Positions 48,591-57,501 of a stretch of DNA of 64,000 nt are shown piece after piece. Within the stretch, counting starts at the first letter, position 1; each line of letters starts with the position of its first letter. The stretch is from contig NZ_CP040094.1 of the NCBI RefSeq assembly GCF_013343235.1, positions 4,886,001-4,950,000 of the forward strand, written 5' to 3'. The position numbers were made by a program, and so were the translations under genes. The notes under the pieces are model-generated. The model saw only the letters and a list, made by a program, of their open reading frames with translations. It was not told the DNA's origin and made no database searches. This DNA comes from Nostoc sp. TCL240-02. Lineage in GTDB: Bacteria > Cyanobacteriota > Cyanobacteriia > Cyanobacteriales > Nostocaceae.

Positions 48591-50780
48591 ATGACTCAGG
48601 TGGAAAATTCGATTTCTCAATCTGTTGAGTTAAAGCCAGAAGAAACTGTACATCTTGATAATTTAGTGCATCTACTAGTTGAACTCAAAATTATCGAATC
48701 ACCTGAGCAATCTTTTTCTTCATTACCATTAGAAAATGATTATAGTAATGAATTGATTATAGAAAAAATTGAAGTATTGCAACTTACTCCGGTAACATTA
48801 GAAACATGTATACCTTATTTAGAGCCGACTTTTAATTTTCCTCAAGATATATCGAATTTATCAAAAGATATCGAAGAAGAATTAGAAAAAAATATTGAAA
48901 TATTTACAATTTTTGAGGAAAAGATAGATAACTCAGAGGATGCATTGCAAAAATTAAAAGATATATTGGTCGGATATGATATATCAGAAATAAACAAGAC
49001 TATATCTAAAATTGAACAAAAATTCATAAACATAGAGCATCAAATTTACGACCCTAAAGAGCTAATAAATCTACTACTACCTTGTATTTCTGAGCTTTTA
49101 AGGCTGAAAATTGCAGAATCAAAAGAGGAAATTGCACAGATTATTGCTCCGATTATTGATCGGGCTATTCACGGTCGAACTGAACAGGAGAAAAGTAGTA
49201 TGAGTGCAGCGATCGCACCTGTTATTCCTCTGGCTATTACTCAGCAGATTATTGTTGCTCCAGAAGAAGTTTCAGATGCGATCGCTCCGGCAATAGGACG
49301 AGCCATAAAAAAGCAAATTGAAATTGAACAGAATATTGTGGTTGATGCACTCTACCCAATTATTGGTAGTACCATAGCCAAATATATGGCAGAGACAATC
49401 CGTGCCATTAACCGACAAGTTGAAGAAACCCTTAGCGTTGAAGGGATCAAACGTAAAATTCGTGCCAAGCTACAGGGAGTTTCGGAAGCAGAATTAATTC
49501 TTAAAGAAGCTCTGCCATTTACCATTCAAGCCATTTTTTTGATTCATAAAGCATCTGGTTTAATTATTTCAGATATTCAGCACTCTGATGTAGAGAAGCT
49601 AGAGGCTGAGATGGTAGCAGGAATGCTGACAGCAATTCGCAGCTTCGCCAATGATTGCATCAATCAATCAGGAAGTATAACAGAATTAGATGCAATTGAA
49701 TATGGGACATCAAAAATAATTTTAGAAGTTGCAGGATACTGTTATTTAGCGATTGTTGTGCGAGGAGAGCCAAGCAAAAAGTTTATTTGGAAAATGCGGC
49801 AGGTTTTCAGCAAAATAGTTAAAGAATATGGTGATTTAATTGAAAAGTTTGACGGCGATCCAGATTCAATTCCTTTTGAAGTTCATACACTTCTAGAAGA
49901 ACTAAAAAATTTAGGTATTCAGGAGAAAAAGAAAACAAAAGTTTCACCAATACTAGTATTAGGTTTAACAGTAATCAGTGCCATTTTCATTCCTTGGGGC
50001 ATTTGGCAATACCATAGTGGAGTTATAAGTTCCATTGAAAATCAAACTTTGTTGGCTCTAACTTCTGTTCCCGAACTAGCCGTATATCGGCTCTCTGTAC
50101 AAGTAGAACACAATAAAATAAAATTAACAGGACGATTGCCTAATCCACTTCTTCGTCAGAAAGCCGAGCAAATTGTCAAAATAACCTCTCCTAATTGGTT
50201 GATTGACAATCAAATTTTATTAGTAGAAGTACCAGCAGATCCTGTATTAGCTGCTGCTGAAGTCAAACGAGTCACAGCAGTTTTAAATCAAGCTGACGAT
50301 ATAGCAATTTCCGCTCAATACATTGCTGGTAAAGTAACTATTGAAGGAACTGTGAACCGAATTGCAGATGCTCAGATTATTGCTAATGCGTTTGAACAAA
50401 TTCCAGGCGTAAAATCTATGTCTAGCGCGGTGCGAGTACAACCCCCACAGATCGAAGTTCGATTTTACTTTCAACCCGACTCAGCCAGTTTAATGAAAGC
50501 AGATACAGCAGATAAGATTCAACAGGTCAGGTTTTTCCTCAACCAGCACCCAAATAAACATTTAAAAATTATTGGTTATAGTTATGACCGTACTGGCGTG
50601 AATAAATCTCAAAAATTGGCCTTGGCGCGAGCAAAATCTGTACAACAAGCACTGATTAAATTAGGTATTGAGCCATCTCACCTACAGATCATTGGTAGGA
50701 CAAATTTACCAGATGGAATTGATGTCACTCACCCATTGTGGTTAAGCCGCTGTGTCACTCTAGAAGCGATAAACAAGTAA
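48591..50780 (+). CDS. Membrane protein: helical repeats, roadblock-like domain, BON and OmpA domains
   Basis: 729 residues. The N-terminal ~450 residues are soluble. They include a helical part with repeated IAPxIxRAI segments (IAPIIDRAI, IAPAIGRAI) and a domain starting FLIHKASGLIISD (about 318-425) that resembles roadblock/LC7-type GTPase-binding domains. One membrane helix follows (ILVLGLTVISAIFIPWGIW, ~453-471). The rest should be periplasmic: BON-like repeats (~490-620) and an OmpA-type peptidoglycan-binding domain (FYFQPDSASL to the end, with YDRTGVNKSQKLALARAKSV). The next gene, 56 bases on, is a Ras-like GTPase, so this looks like its transmembrane partner. The domain reading of the roadblock part is tentative. 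Confidence 0.8.
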   Translation: MTQVENSISQSVELKPEETVHLDNLVHLLVELKIIESPEQSFSSLPLENDYSNELIIEKIEVLQLTPVTLETCIPYLEPTFNFPQDISNLSKDIEEELEKNIEIFTIFEEKIDNSEDALQKLKDILVGYDISEINKTISKIEQKFINIEHQIYDPKELINLLLPCISELLRLKIAESKEEIAQIIAPIIDRAIHGRTEQEKSSMSAAIAPVIPLAITQQIIVAPEEVSDAIAPAIGRAIKKQIEIEQNIVVDALYPIIGSTIAKYMAETIRAINRQVEETLSVEGIKRKIRAKLQGVSEAELILKEALPFTIQAIFLIHKASGLIISDIQHSDVEKLEAEMVAGMLTAIRSFANDCINQSGSITELDAIEYGTSKIILEVAGYCYLAIVVRGEPSKKFIWKMRQVFSKIVKEYGDLIEKFDGDPDSIPFEVHTLLEELKNLGIQEKKKTKVSPILVLGLTVISAIFIPWGIWQYHSGVISSIENQTLLALTSVPELAVYRLSVQVEHNKIKLTGRLPNPLLRQKAEQIVKITSPNWLIDNQILLVEVPADPVLAAAEVKRVTAVLNQADDIAISAQYIAGKVTIEGTVNRIADAQIIANAFEQIPGVKSMSSAVRVQPPQIEVRFYFQPDSASLMKADTADKIQQVRFFLNQHPNKHLKIIGYSYDRTGVNKSQKLALARAKSVQQALIKLGIEPSHLQIIGRTNLPDGIDVTHPLWLSRCVTLEAINK

Positions 50781-50836
50781 TTTTAAGTTTATAGTAGCTA
50801 TGATTCGGATAAAATATTCTCTACTTTTTCTTAACT

Positions 50837-51361
50837 ATGTCTACAATTTCTAAAAAAATATGCTTATTTGGTGATTTTGGGGTTGGTAAAACTAGTCTAA
50901 TTCGCCAATTTGTGGAGTGTCAATTTAGTGACGAATATCTTTCAACTGTAGGAGTGAAAATTTCTCGAAAATTGGTTAGTGTTTCTGAAAAAGACTTACT
51001 TATTAAAGAAAACTTACAGTTAATAATTTGGGATATTGAAGGCAGTAATAAGTTTAAGGCAGTTGCTAACAATTATTTTCAAGGTTCTAAAGGTGCTGTG
51101 ATAGTTGGTGATGTAACACAAGCAGATACGCTCGCTCATATCCAGAAACATATTCAAACTTTTTTAGCTGTTAATCCTAAAAGCTATATTGTTGTTGCAC
51201 TGAACAAATCAGATATGATCGCATCTGAGTATTTAGAAAGCATTCGGACAACGTATCAATTCACTAATCAAGTTAATATATTAGATACATATATAACTTC
51301 AGCAAAAACTGGCAATAATGTTGATAAAATATTTCAATCTTTAGCTAATCGTTTAATTTAA
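50837..51361 (+). CDS. Ras/Rab-like small GTPase
   Basis: A 174-residue single-domain GTPase. It has P-loop GDFGVGKT (12-19), switch I Thr37 (STVGVK), DxxG at 66-69 (WDIEG), NKSD at 123-126 and SAK at 155-157. The residue after DxxG, Gln61 in Ras, is Ser70 here, so unaided GTP hydrolysis should be slow and a partner may supply the missing group. There is no C-terminal cysteine for lipid attachment. It lies between the roadblock/OmpA gene (56 bases before) and a hybrid kinase (5 bases after), a clear operon. The role is inferred to be a switch in envelope or polarity signalling. Confidence 0.9.
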   Translation: MSTISKKICLFGDFGVGKTSLIRQFVECQFSDEYLSTVGVKISRKLVSVSEKDLLIKENLQLIIWDIEGSNKFKAVANNYFQGSKGAVIVGDVTQADTLAHIQKHIQTFLAVNPKSYIVVALNKSDMIASEYLESIRTTYQFTNQVNILDTYITSAKTGNNVDKIFQSLANRLI

Positions 51362-51366
51362 TTAAG

Positions 51367-53751
51367 ATGAAATCATTGTTGGCAAAGCTATTATCTATAT
51401 GTGGTATTGAATATTTGATAATTGATGAAAACTTGAAGATTCGAGAGATGTCTTTAGGAATAAATCATTTTGCCAATATTCATAATGAAGTGAAGCCAGG
51501 TCAGGATGTCCGGATTATATTTCCAGAATTAGAGGGAATTGAAGATATTTTTGATGCAATTCTACAGGGCGATCAAGATAATTTTGAATTAAAGGGAATT
51601 ATGCGATCGCAAGATACGGCTTCTCCTTTATATATTGATATTCGTATTACTAATAACCTCCAAGAAGACCATTATAGCAATAGAATAATCATTATTATCG
51701 AAGATTCAACAGAACGGATGGTTCTTGAGCAATCTTTGTTTCAAGGTGCAAATGAAGCAAATCTTTTATTACGTAACCTAAAGGCTTCCAAACAATATAT
51801 TGACCAAATTGTGACATCAATGGCAGACGCGTTGTTAGTGACAACACTATCAGGCGAGATAAAAAAAATAAATTATGCTGCACAAATTTTATTGCAATAT
51901 AACGAAATAGAACTCATCGGTCAACATATTACAAAAGTTATTAAAGAAGTTAGCAACTATCAATTGATAATTAAGGATACTGAAAGTATTAATACACATA
52001 ATCAAGATATAAACTCTTTAGAACAAGAGGTAGAAAGCGTTTGTTATACTAAAAGTGGTAAAACAATTCCTGTAGCTTTTTCATCCTCAATAGTGAAGAC
52101 AGAAATTGAACATTTTCAAGGTTATGTTTACATTTTGCGAGACATGACTGAACGGAAGCAAGCGGAACTTGCTAAACAAGAATTCTTAGCCATGATTAGC
52201 CATGAGGTGCGGACTCCAATTTCATCGGTAATTGGTATAGCCAGTTTGTTGCTATATACTGAATTGACTGATGAACAGCAAGATTTCGTTGAAACCATTT
52301 ACACAAGTGGAAATTCATTACTCAAAATTATTAACGATTTCCTTGACTTCTCCAAAATACAATCGGGGAATCTGGAATTTGAAGAGGAACCTTTTTCCTT
52401 GCGAAATTGCATTCATGAAGCTCTTTATATGCTTGCGCCTACAGCTACAGAAAAAGGTTTAAAATTGACATTTTTAGATACTCCTGAACTTCCTACTACA
52501 ATTGTGGGAGATATCACCAGACTGCGCCAAATATTGATTAATTTACTCAGTAATGCTATTAAATTTACTGAAACTGGGGGGAGCATAGAAGTTTCAGTTC
52601 TAACCCGCAAGAATAGCGATATTAATCATTCTTCTATCGCAAATACTGATGAAATTCAGTTTAGTGTTAAAGATACAGGCATCGGAATTCCACGCGATCG
52701 CCTTGAACGTTTATTTAAAGCCTTCAGTCAAGTTAACTCCTCTATTACTCGGCAGTATGGGGGTACTGGGTTAGGTCTTGCTATCTGCAAGCAACTGTGC
52801 GAGTTAATGGGTGGCAGAATTTGGGTTGAAAGTGAGCTTACTGTAGGTAGTACATTTTACTTTACGATTACCACTTCTGTTATTCCAAAGGAGTCAGAAG
52901 TTAAGAATCAGCAATTATTTTTATTGTCCCCGTGTAAAAGCGTCCCTGTTTCTTCTTCTCAGTCTCCTGACTTCTATAAATTAAGAATTCTCTTAACTGA
53001 GGATAATCAAGTGAATCAAAAAATAGCCTTGAAACAACTCAAAAGTCTGGGTTATAGCGCTGATGTTGCTGCTAATGGGAAAGAAGTTTTGCAGCTATTA
53101 GAAAAAATCCCCTACGATTTAATTCTGATGGATTGCCAAATGCCAGTTCTCAACGGTTTAGAAACTACAAAAGAAATTCATCGTTGGCAAGAAAGCAGCT
53201 TTGTCAGTAGTCGTCGCCCTGTAGTAATTGCAATGACAGCTAATGCGATGAAAGAAGATCAACAAATGTGTATAGATGCAGGAATGAACGACTATCTGAG
53301 CAAGCCAGTAATCAAAGAAAAATTAGCTGCGGTGCTAGAACATTGGGGAAGTGTGATATTCAGGGCAAGAGAAACAGATGCTTTGGAGAAGACAATTTCT
53401 ACAACAGATGTCGGTTCAGTTGACCTTCCAATTGATTGGGAACGCTTGCATCAACTCTCGGAAAACAACCCAGAATTTGAATTGGAACTACTGCAAATAT
53501 TTGTTGAAGATATGCAACCTCGTTTAGAGCTAATTAAAATAGCGATCACAGATAGTGACTATGAGCAACTAGCGCTCCAAACCCATCAAATTAAGGGTGC
53601 TAGTGCCAATGTTGGAGCTACAACCATGCATTTAACAGCACAAAAGTTAGAACAATTAGCGATAAATCAAGAACGTCGAGGTACTACTCACTTAATATCA
53701 GAGTTAGAAGAGTTTGTTAAATGTATCCAAGAGTTTTTAATCACGAGATAG
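51367..53751 (+). CDS. Soluble hybrid histidine kinase PAS-PAS-HK-REC-HPt
   Basis: 794 residues without membrane segments. Two PAS-like domains come first (~10-125 and ~140-265). The kinase core has His279 ([11 protein letters not shown]) and the ATP-binding N, G1 (DTGIGIP) and G2 ([13 protein letters not shown]) boxes. The receiver has Asp589 (LMDCQMP) and the HPt domain has His740 ([10 protein letters not shown]). The gene starts five bases after the GTPase stop, so the two are tightly co-transcribed. The receiver-HPt tail is almost a copy of that of the 42883-47577 kinase, suggesting recent duplication or gene conversion and a common phosphorelay target. Confidence 0.93.
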   Translation: MKSLLAKLLSICGIEYLIIDENLKIREMSLGINHFANIHNEVKPGQDVRIIFPELEGIEDIFDAILQGDQDNFELKGIMRSQDTASPLYIDIRITNNLQEDHYSNRIIIIIEDSTERMVLEQSLFQGANEANLLLRNLKASKQYIDQIVTSMADALLVTTLSGEIKKINYAAQILLQYNEIELIGQHITKVIKEVSNYQLIIKDTESINTHNQDINSLEQEVESVCYTKSGKTIPVAFSSSIVKTEIEHFQGYVYILRDMTERKQAELAKQEFLAMISHEVRTPISSVIGIASLLLYTELTDEQQDFVETIYTSGNSLLKIINDFLDFSKIQSGNLEFEEEPFSLRNCIHEALYMLAPTATEKGLKLTFLDTPELPTTIVGDITRLRQILINLLSNAIKFTETGGSIEVSVLTRKNSDINHSSIANTDEIQFSVKDTGIGIPRDRLERLFKAFSQVNSSITRQYGGTGLGLAICKQLCELMGGRIWVESELTVGSTFYFTITTSVIPKESEVKNQQLFLLSPCKSVPVSSSQSPDFYKLRILLTEDNQVNQKIALKQLKSLGYSADVAANGKEVLQLLEKIPYDLILMDCQMPVLNGLETTKEIHRWQESSFVSSRRPVVIAMTANAMKEDQQMCIDAGMNDYLSKPVIKEKLAAVLEHWGSVIFRARETDALEKTISTTDVGSVDLPIDWERLHQLSENNPEFELELLQIFVEDMQPRLELIKIAITDSDYEQLALQTHQIKGASANVGATTMHLTAQKLEQLAINQERRGTTHLISELEEFVKCIQEFLITR

Positions 53752-53950
53752 TTATGGTATAAAATATAACGTCAATTTCAAGCTTGGATTTTTTAATGGC
53801 GACCGAATCAAATCGATAACTATCTGCATTTACTGGGGGATTGTTGGAAAAGTTGGTAAAAAAATTGAGTCTTGCTGTATGAAGCACTTTAGAGTTTTTT
53901 GCTTATGGCTAATAATTAAGCTATCAGCTAGCAAAGCTCAGATAAAATGA

Positions 53951-54367
53951 TTAATAATATTTACTGATAAATAAACAGTAACGATTGTCTCCTGTTGGCT
54001 CATAACTTAATTTGTCGGCAATGGTAGACATAATTTTTAAACCCCGCCCCCGGTCTTGCTCATTCTCATCAAATTCAGATATTTGCCGCAATTGCTCCTC
54101 TAAATTAAATGGTTCACCTTGAGACCAAATGCGGATTTCTATATATTCATTTCCCCGTACAGCTTCTATTTCAATAGGAGTTTCAACAGGTAATTTTTTG
54201 TGTGCATGTTCAACAATATTAGTAAAGCCTTCCATCAAAAGTGTTTGACATTGCCACCAAATCTCTTTATCAGAAATAGGTGGGTGATTCATCTGCTCGA
54301 ACCAAAATAATACTTGAGGCGATGCTGTAAGGTCTGTGTTGACTTTTAGATAAATTTTAGTTTTCAC
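53951..54367 (-). CDS. RsbW-like anti-sigma factor / serine kinase
   Basis: 138 residues of the GHKL ATPase type used in partner switching. The N-box region is LLMEGFTNIVEHAHKK (Glu and Asn in place) and the G-box region is ENEQDRGRGLKIMSTIADKL. These proteins bind a sigma factor or other target and phosphorylate a STAS antagonist. It stands divergent from the PP2C phosphatase gene, and a STAS gene lies 1.4 kb further on. The three together make a full switch. The target is unknown. The gene is convergent with the kinase operon. Confidence 0.9.
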   Translation of the reverse strand: MKTKIYLKVNTDLTASPQVLFWFEQMNHPPISDKEIWWQCQTLLMEGFTNIVEHAHKKLPVETPIEIEAVRGNEYIEIRIWSQGEPFNLEEQLRQISEFDENEQDRGRGLKIMSTIADKLSYEPTGDNRYCLFISKYY

Positions 54368-54541
54368 TTCTTAACCAATGAAATAATTTGAGACGATCCT
54401 ATTCTTATTTAATTTATTTAATTTGAGTATTTTTACTATACATTTAAAACTAAATTGCATATAAGTTTAATGATAGCAATTGCTTCCTTTTGATATAAAC
54501 ATAATTCAGGAATCAGAATTCATTCTAGTAAACTTTAATTT

Positions 54542-55732
54542 ATGTTTAAAATTTTGGTTATTGATGATGATCCTATAGTGCGAGCAGTACTGAAAAAAAC
54601 ACTCCAAAATCAGGGTTATGATACCACTGTAGCGAGCAATGGCAAAGAAGGAATTACACAAGCAAAATTACTACATCCGGCTCTGATTATCTGTGACTGG
54701 ATGATGTCCGAGCTAGATGGGCTAGAAGTGTGTCGTCGAATTAGAACAGATCCACAGTTAGCAACTACTTTTTTTATTCTATTGACGGCTAGGGGAGCAG
54801 CTCGAGGAGAGGAGGAAGATCGAGTTAGAGGACTTGACGCTGGAGCAGATGAGTTTATCTCTAAACCAATAGAGATGAATGAATTGAAAGCACGGGTGAG
54901 AGCAGGATTAAGATTACACCAGTTAAATCAAGATTTACAAAGTCAAAAAGAAGTTTTGGAGACACTCAATCAAGATTTACAAACCCAAAAGCAAATTTTG
55001 GAGGCAGAATTAGCTGAGGCTGCTGATTATGTGCGATCGCTCTTACCCTCACCGCTTGCAGGAGCAGTAACTACAGAAAATCTGTTTATTCCCTCAGCAC
55101 AGCTAGGGGGTGATTGCTTTGACCATTATTGGATCGACGAGGATAATTTGGCAATTTATTTGTTGGATGTATCAGGTCATGGGGTGGGTTCAGCCCTCCT
55201 ATCTGTATCGGTGCTGAATGTTTTGCGATCGCAATCTTTACCAAATACCAACTTTTGTCAACCCAGTGAAGTCCTAAAAGCGCTCAATCATGCCTTTCAA
55301 ATGACGAAGCACGGTGATAAATACTTCACAATCTGGTATGGAGTTTATCACCGTCTGAAACGTCAGCTTATTTATGCCAACGCTGGACATCCACCAGCTT
55401 TACTGCTATCTCATACCTCGACAACAAGCATCCAAGTTAAACAGCTAAGTTCTTTGGATCTCCCAATCGGCTTTTTAGCTGATGTCCAATTTGAGGATGC
55501 TATTTTTCAGATCGAAGAGAACAGTATTTTATACATTTTTAGTGATGGTGTTTATGAAATTAATCAGTCAGATGGTAGAATTTGGGGTATTGATGCTTTC
55601 ATTGACTTACTAACTAAATATAGTCGAAAAGATTCTTGTGTTCTCAATCAACTATTAGCGAACATCCTTATCTTAAATTCTCAAGATAATCTTGATGATG
55701 ACTTCTCTTTAGTAAAAGTGAACTTTGGTTAG
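54542..55732 (+). CDS. Response-regulator PP2C phosphatase (REC-SpoIIE/RsbU type)
   Basis: 396 residues. The receiver domain has Asp52 (IICDWMMSELDG) and Lys in ISKPIE. A coiled linker with a repeated LNQDLQxQKxxLE unit (~123-160) follows, then a PP2C/SpoIIE phosphatase domain (~175-396) with GGDCFDHYW, LLDVSGHGVGSALLS, YANAGHPPALL and FSDGVYE metal-binding segments. It should dephosphorylate a STAS protein when its receiver is phosphorylated. The hybrid kinases nearby with HPt domains are obvious candidate phosphate donors, which is inference. Confidence 0.94.
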   Translation: MFKILVIDDDPIVRAVLKKTLQNQGYDTTVASNGKEGITQAKLLHPALIICDWMMSELDGLEVCRRIRTDPQLATTFFILLTARGAARGEEEDRVRGLDAGADEFISKPIEMNELKARVRAGLRLHQLNQDLQSQKEVLETLNQDLQTQKQILEAELAEAADYVRSLLPSPLAGAVTTENLFIPSAQLGGDCFDHYWIDEDNLAIYLLDVSGHGVGSALLSVSVLNVLRSQSLPNTNFCQPSEVLKALNHAFQMTKHGDKYFTIWYGVYHRLKRQLIYANAGHPPALLLSHTSTTSIQVKQLSSLDLPIGFLADVQFEDAIFQIEENSILYIFSDGVYEINQSDGRIWGIDAFIDLLTKYSRKDSCVLNQLLANILILNSQDNLDDDFSLVKVNFG

Positions 55733-55774
55733 TATGTCAAATGTGCCAATTTAAATTTAGGCTAGTATTGGAGC

Positions 55775-56101
55775 TTACTGTGTTGCCAATACTTGGCGAT
55801 TGAATTCATCTTGGTCAGCAAAGGTTTGAAAAACTCTATCCATTTTAGTCAATTCAAACAACATTCTGACTTGATCGCTGATCGAACAAACAAAAAGTTT
55901 AGTATTAGCATTCCGAGCCATTTGCATTGCTGAGACTAAAGCACCTAAACCAGAACTATCGATAAACTTTACTTCTTTCATGTCAAGTAACAAAATATCG
56001 GCTCCAGTTACCAGAATTTCGCTAACTTCACGACGCAGTTCATTACCTCTAACACCATCTAAAATCCCAGATAATTCTAGTAATTTTACGCTCATAGTCA
56101 T
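55775..56101 (-). CDS. STAS-domain anti-sigma factor antagonist (RsbV/SpoIIAA type)
   Basis: 108 residues with the whole STAS fold. The phospho-acceptor region is IDSSGLGALVSAM (Asp48-Ser49-Ser50-Gly51). It should be phosphorylated by the RsbW-like kinase at 53951 and freed by the PP2C protein at 54542, with which it is convergent (42-base gap). An alternative start at codon 3 (MSVKLLEL) is equally possible. Confidence 0.93.
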   Translation of the reverse strand: MTMSVKLLELSGILDGVRGNELRREVSEILVTGADILLLDMKEVKFIDSSGLGALVSAMQMARNANTKLFVCSISDQVRMLFELTKMDRVFQTFADQDEFNRQVLATQ

Positions 56102-56626
56102 GGTTTTATCCTATTGTTTGACTGGGGAAAATGTATTTACATTTTGGCATTGACCTAAGCTAAAGTGCAATAGATATTGCAATAGTTTTGTATCTTAAAG
56201 GAATTTGCTTTAATTCGTGTTCGCGTACCGTGGCGTAGCCATACTTACTTGTGTAGTGCGGCTTGGTAATTATTATTTACTATTGCAGTAAAGAATCTAG
56301 CCTCTAGACATTAGCGAAAAATTTCAAAAGCTTTAAAATAACCATCTTTATAACCTAAATATCGTGCCCAGAAACAAGACATGTCGAGTGGCAATGTGGC
56401 AAACTTGCCACCCAACATGAAAAAATACTGCAAATTATACAGCTAGGATTACGTTATTCCTTGACGTTAGCACAACTATCGCATTGTTTCTTTCTAGATG
56501 GTCTGAAAATTCAGTGTCTGATTAAATCAAGATCAAGTTAGCGGCTCTGCGTTAAAGTAAAAATATTGGGATCAAAATCTCTGCCAGTAAGTTCAAACAC
56601 CACTAATCTTTACCACTGCGGCGATA
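56102..56626. other. 525-bp spacer
   Basis: No gene. It holds a GCGTACCGTGGCGTAGCC-type dispersed repeat (~56223-56240) and a perfect hairpin GTGGCAA-AC-TTGCCAC (56396-56411) without a T-run. Confidence 0.5.
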
Positions 56627-56965
56627 ATGTCTCAAGAGCATAACGAATCACTCCAACTTCAAGAGATCACCAAACTTAAACCGAAACACTTTGCTGATTT
56701 AGTCAGATCAGCACAATTGATTTTCGACCCTACAGCCGGAGTTTCGGGAAGACATATAACAGTTGACTGGGAACAATTCGGAATTCCCCATGATGTGGCA
56801 GACAATCTCAAGTCACTTGGTCAAGAGTACCAATATGCATCTCCTCACATCCCTGTTGAAGTCATTTGGAGTAAATTAACTCCCAAAACTCGTATTTGGT
56901 TTGTTGAAAACAAAAATAAGTTGTGGCAAATTGAAGAAGCTTTCCCAGCCCTTGACGAAGATTAA
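56627..56965 (+). CDS. Small conserved-looking protein of unknown function
   Basis: 112 residues, acidic and soluble, with no signal or membrane segment. It has a folded look with mixed helices and strands (KHFADLVRSAQLIF, HITVDWEQFGIPHDVADNL, TRIWFVENKNKLWQIEEAFPAL). I do not recognise the family. It stands alone: a 525-base spacer before it and a convergent ArsR-like gene after it. Its composition is like that of its neighbours, so I think it is a real gene. Confidence 0.65.
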   Translation: MSQEHNESLQLQEITKLKPKHFADLVRSAQLIFDPTAGVSGRHITVDWEQFGIPHDVADNLKSLGQEYQYASPHIPVEVIWSKLTPKTRIWFVENKNKLWQIEEAFPALDED

Positions 56966-56983
56966 AGAAATATGAATCATTTG

Positions 56984-57008
56984 TAGGGGCATAATCGTTG
57001 TGCCCCTA
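56984..57008. repeat. Short palindrome related to 33717-33748
   Basis: TAGGGGCA (56984-56991) and TGCCCCTA (57001-57008), nine bases apart. It shares the TTGTAGGGGCA word with the larger palindrome at 33717. Confidence 0.65.
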
Positions 57009-57062
57009 ACTACCAGCAGCTAGGAGGACATTTTTTTACCAAATTAAGGCATCACGTATTTT

Positions 57063-57305
57063 TTAAAAAACTGCTGTTTTGCTTCGAAGGACTTTTAAGC
57101 TTTCAGCCTGCTGTTGCACGCGTTCACTAATGCGATCGCACGCTAACTTACAAAGCTCAAAAATCATTGGTTCGGCAATCTCGTAATAGGCACTTGTGCC
57201 TTTGGGCTGACGAGATAGAATTCCTGCTTGAGTTAAGATTTTCAGATGCTTAGATAGATTTGCCTGACCTAAGCTAGTAACCTCAGCAATTTCCATTACA
57301 TTCAT
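57063..57305 (-). CDS. ArsR-family regulator, N-terminally truncated
   Basis: 80 residues with the winged-helix core of ArsR-type repressors (VMEIAEVTSLGQANLSKHLKILTQAGILSRQPKGTSAYYEI). The frame runs upstream for 13 more codons (FLLQILASLKSGP before the first ATG), which match the usual first helix, but then meets a TGA at 57345-57347. The normal first ~25 residues are missing. Either translation starts at a non-standard codon or ATG inside, or the gene is a pseudogene. No metal-binding cysteines are visible except one in the last helix (LCKLACD). It stands divergent from the oxidoreductase gene, a typical place for its regulator. Confidence 0.6.
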   Translation of the reverse strand: MNVMEIAEVTSLGQANLSKHLKILTQAGILSRQPKGTSAYYEIAEPMIFELCKLACDRISERVQQQAESLKVLRSKTAVF

Positions 57306-57501
57306 TGGACCTGATTTTAGACTAGCTAAAATCTGTAACAGAAATCAACTAGCCTTTTAGTCCAAAGTCCAGAAGTAAAACTACTGTCCCCTATACAGCA
57401 GTTTTCTCTTGTATGAAGTACAAAGAGCAGACTTTTAGCCACTTTGCTGCTAATTTGCTACTCAAAACGGTAGCCTTAAAGAAATACACTATATTTTGGC
57501 T

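Noticed and set aside
56396..56411. Perfect GTGGCAA/TTGCCAC hairpin as a terminator
   Set aside because: No T-run on either side and no gene ending close by.
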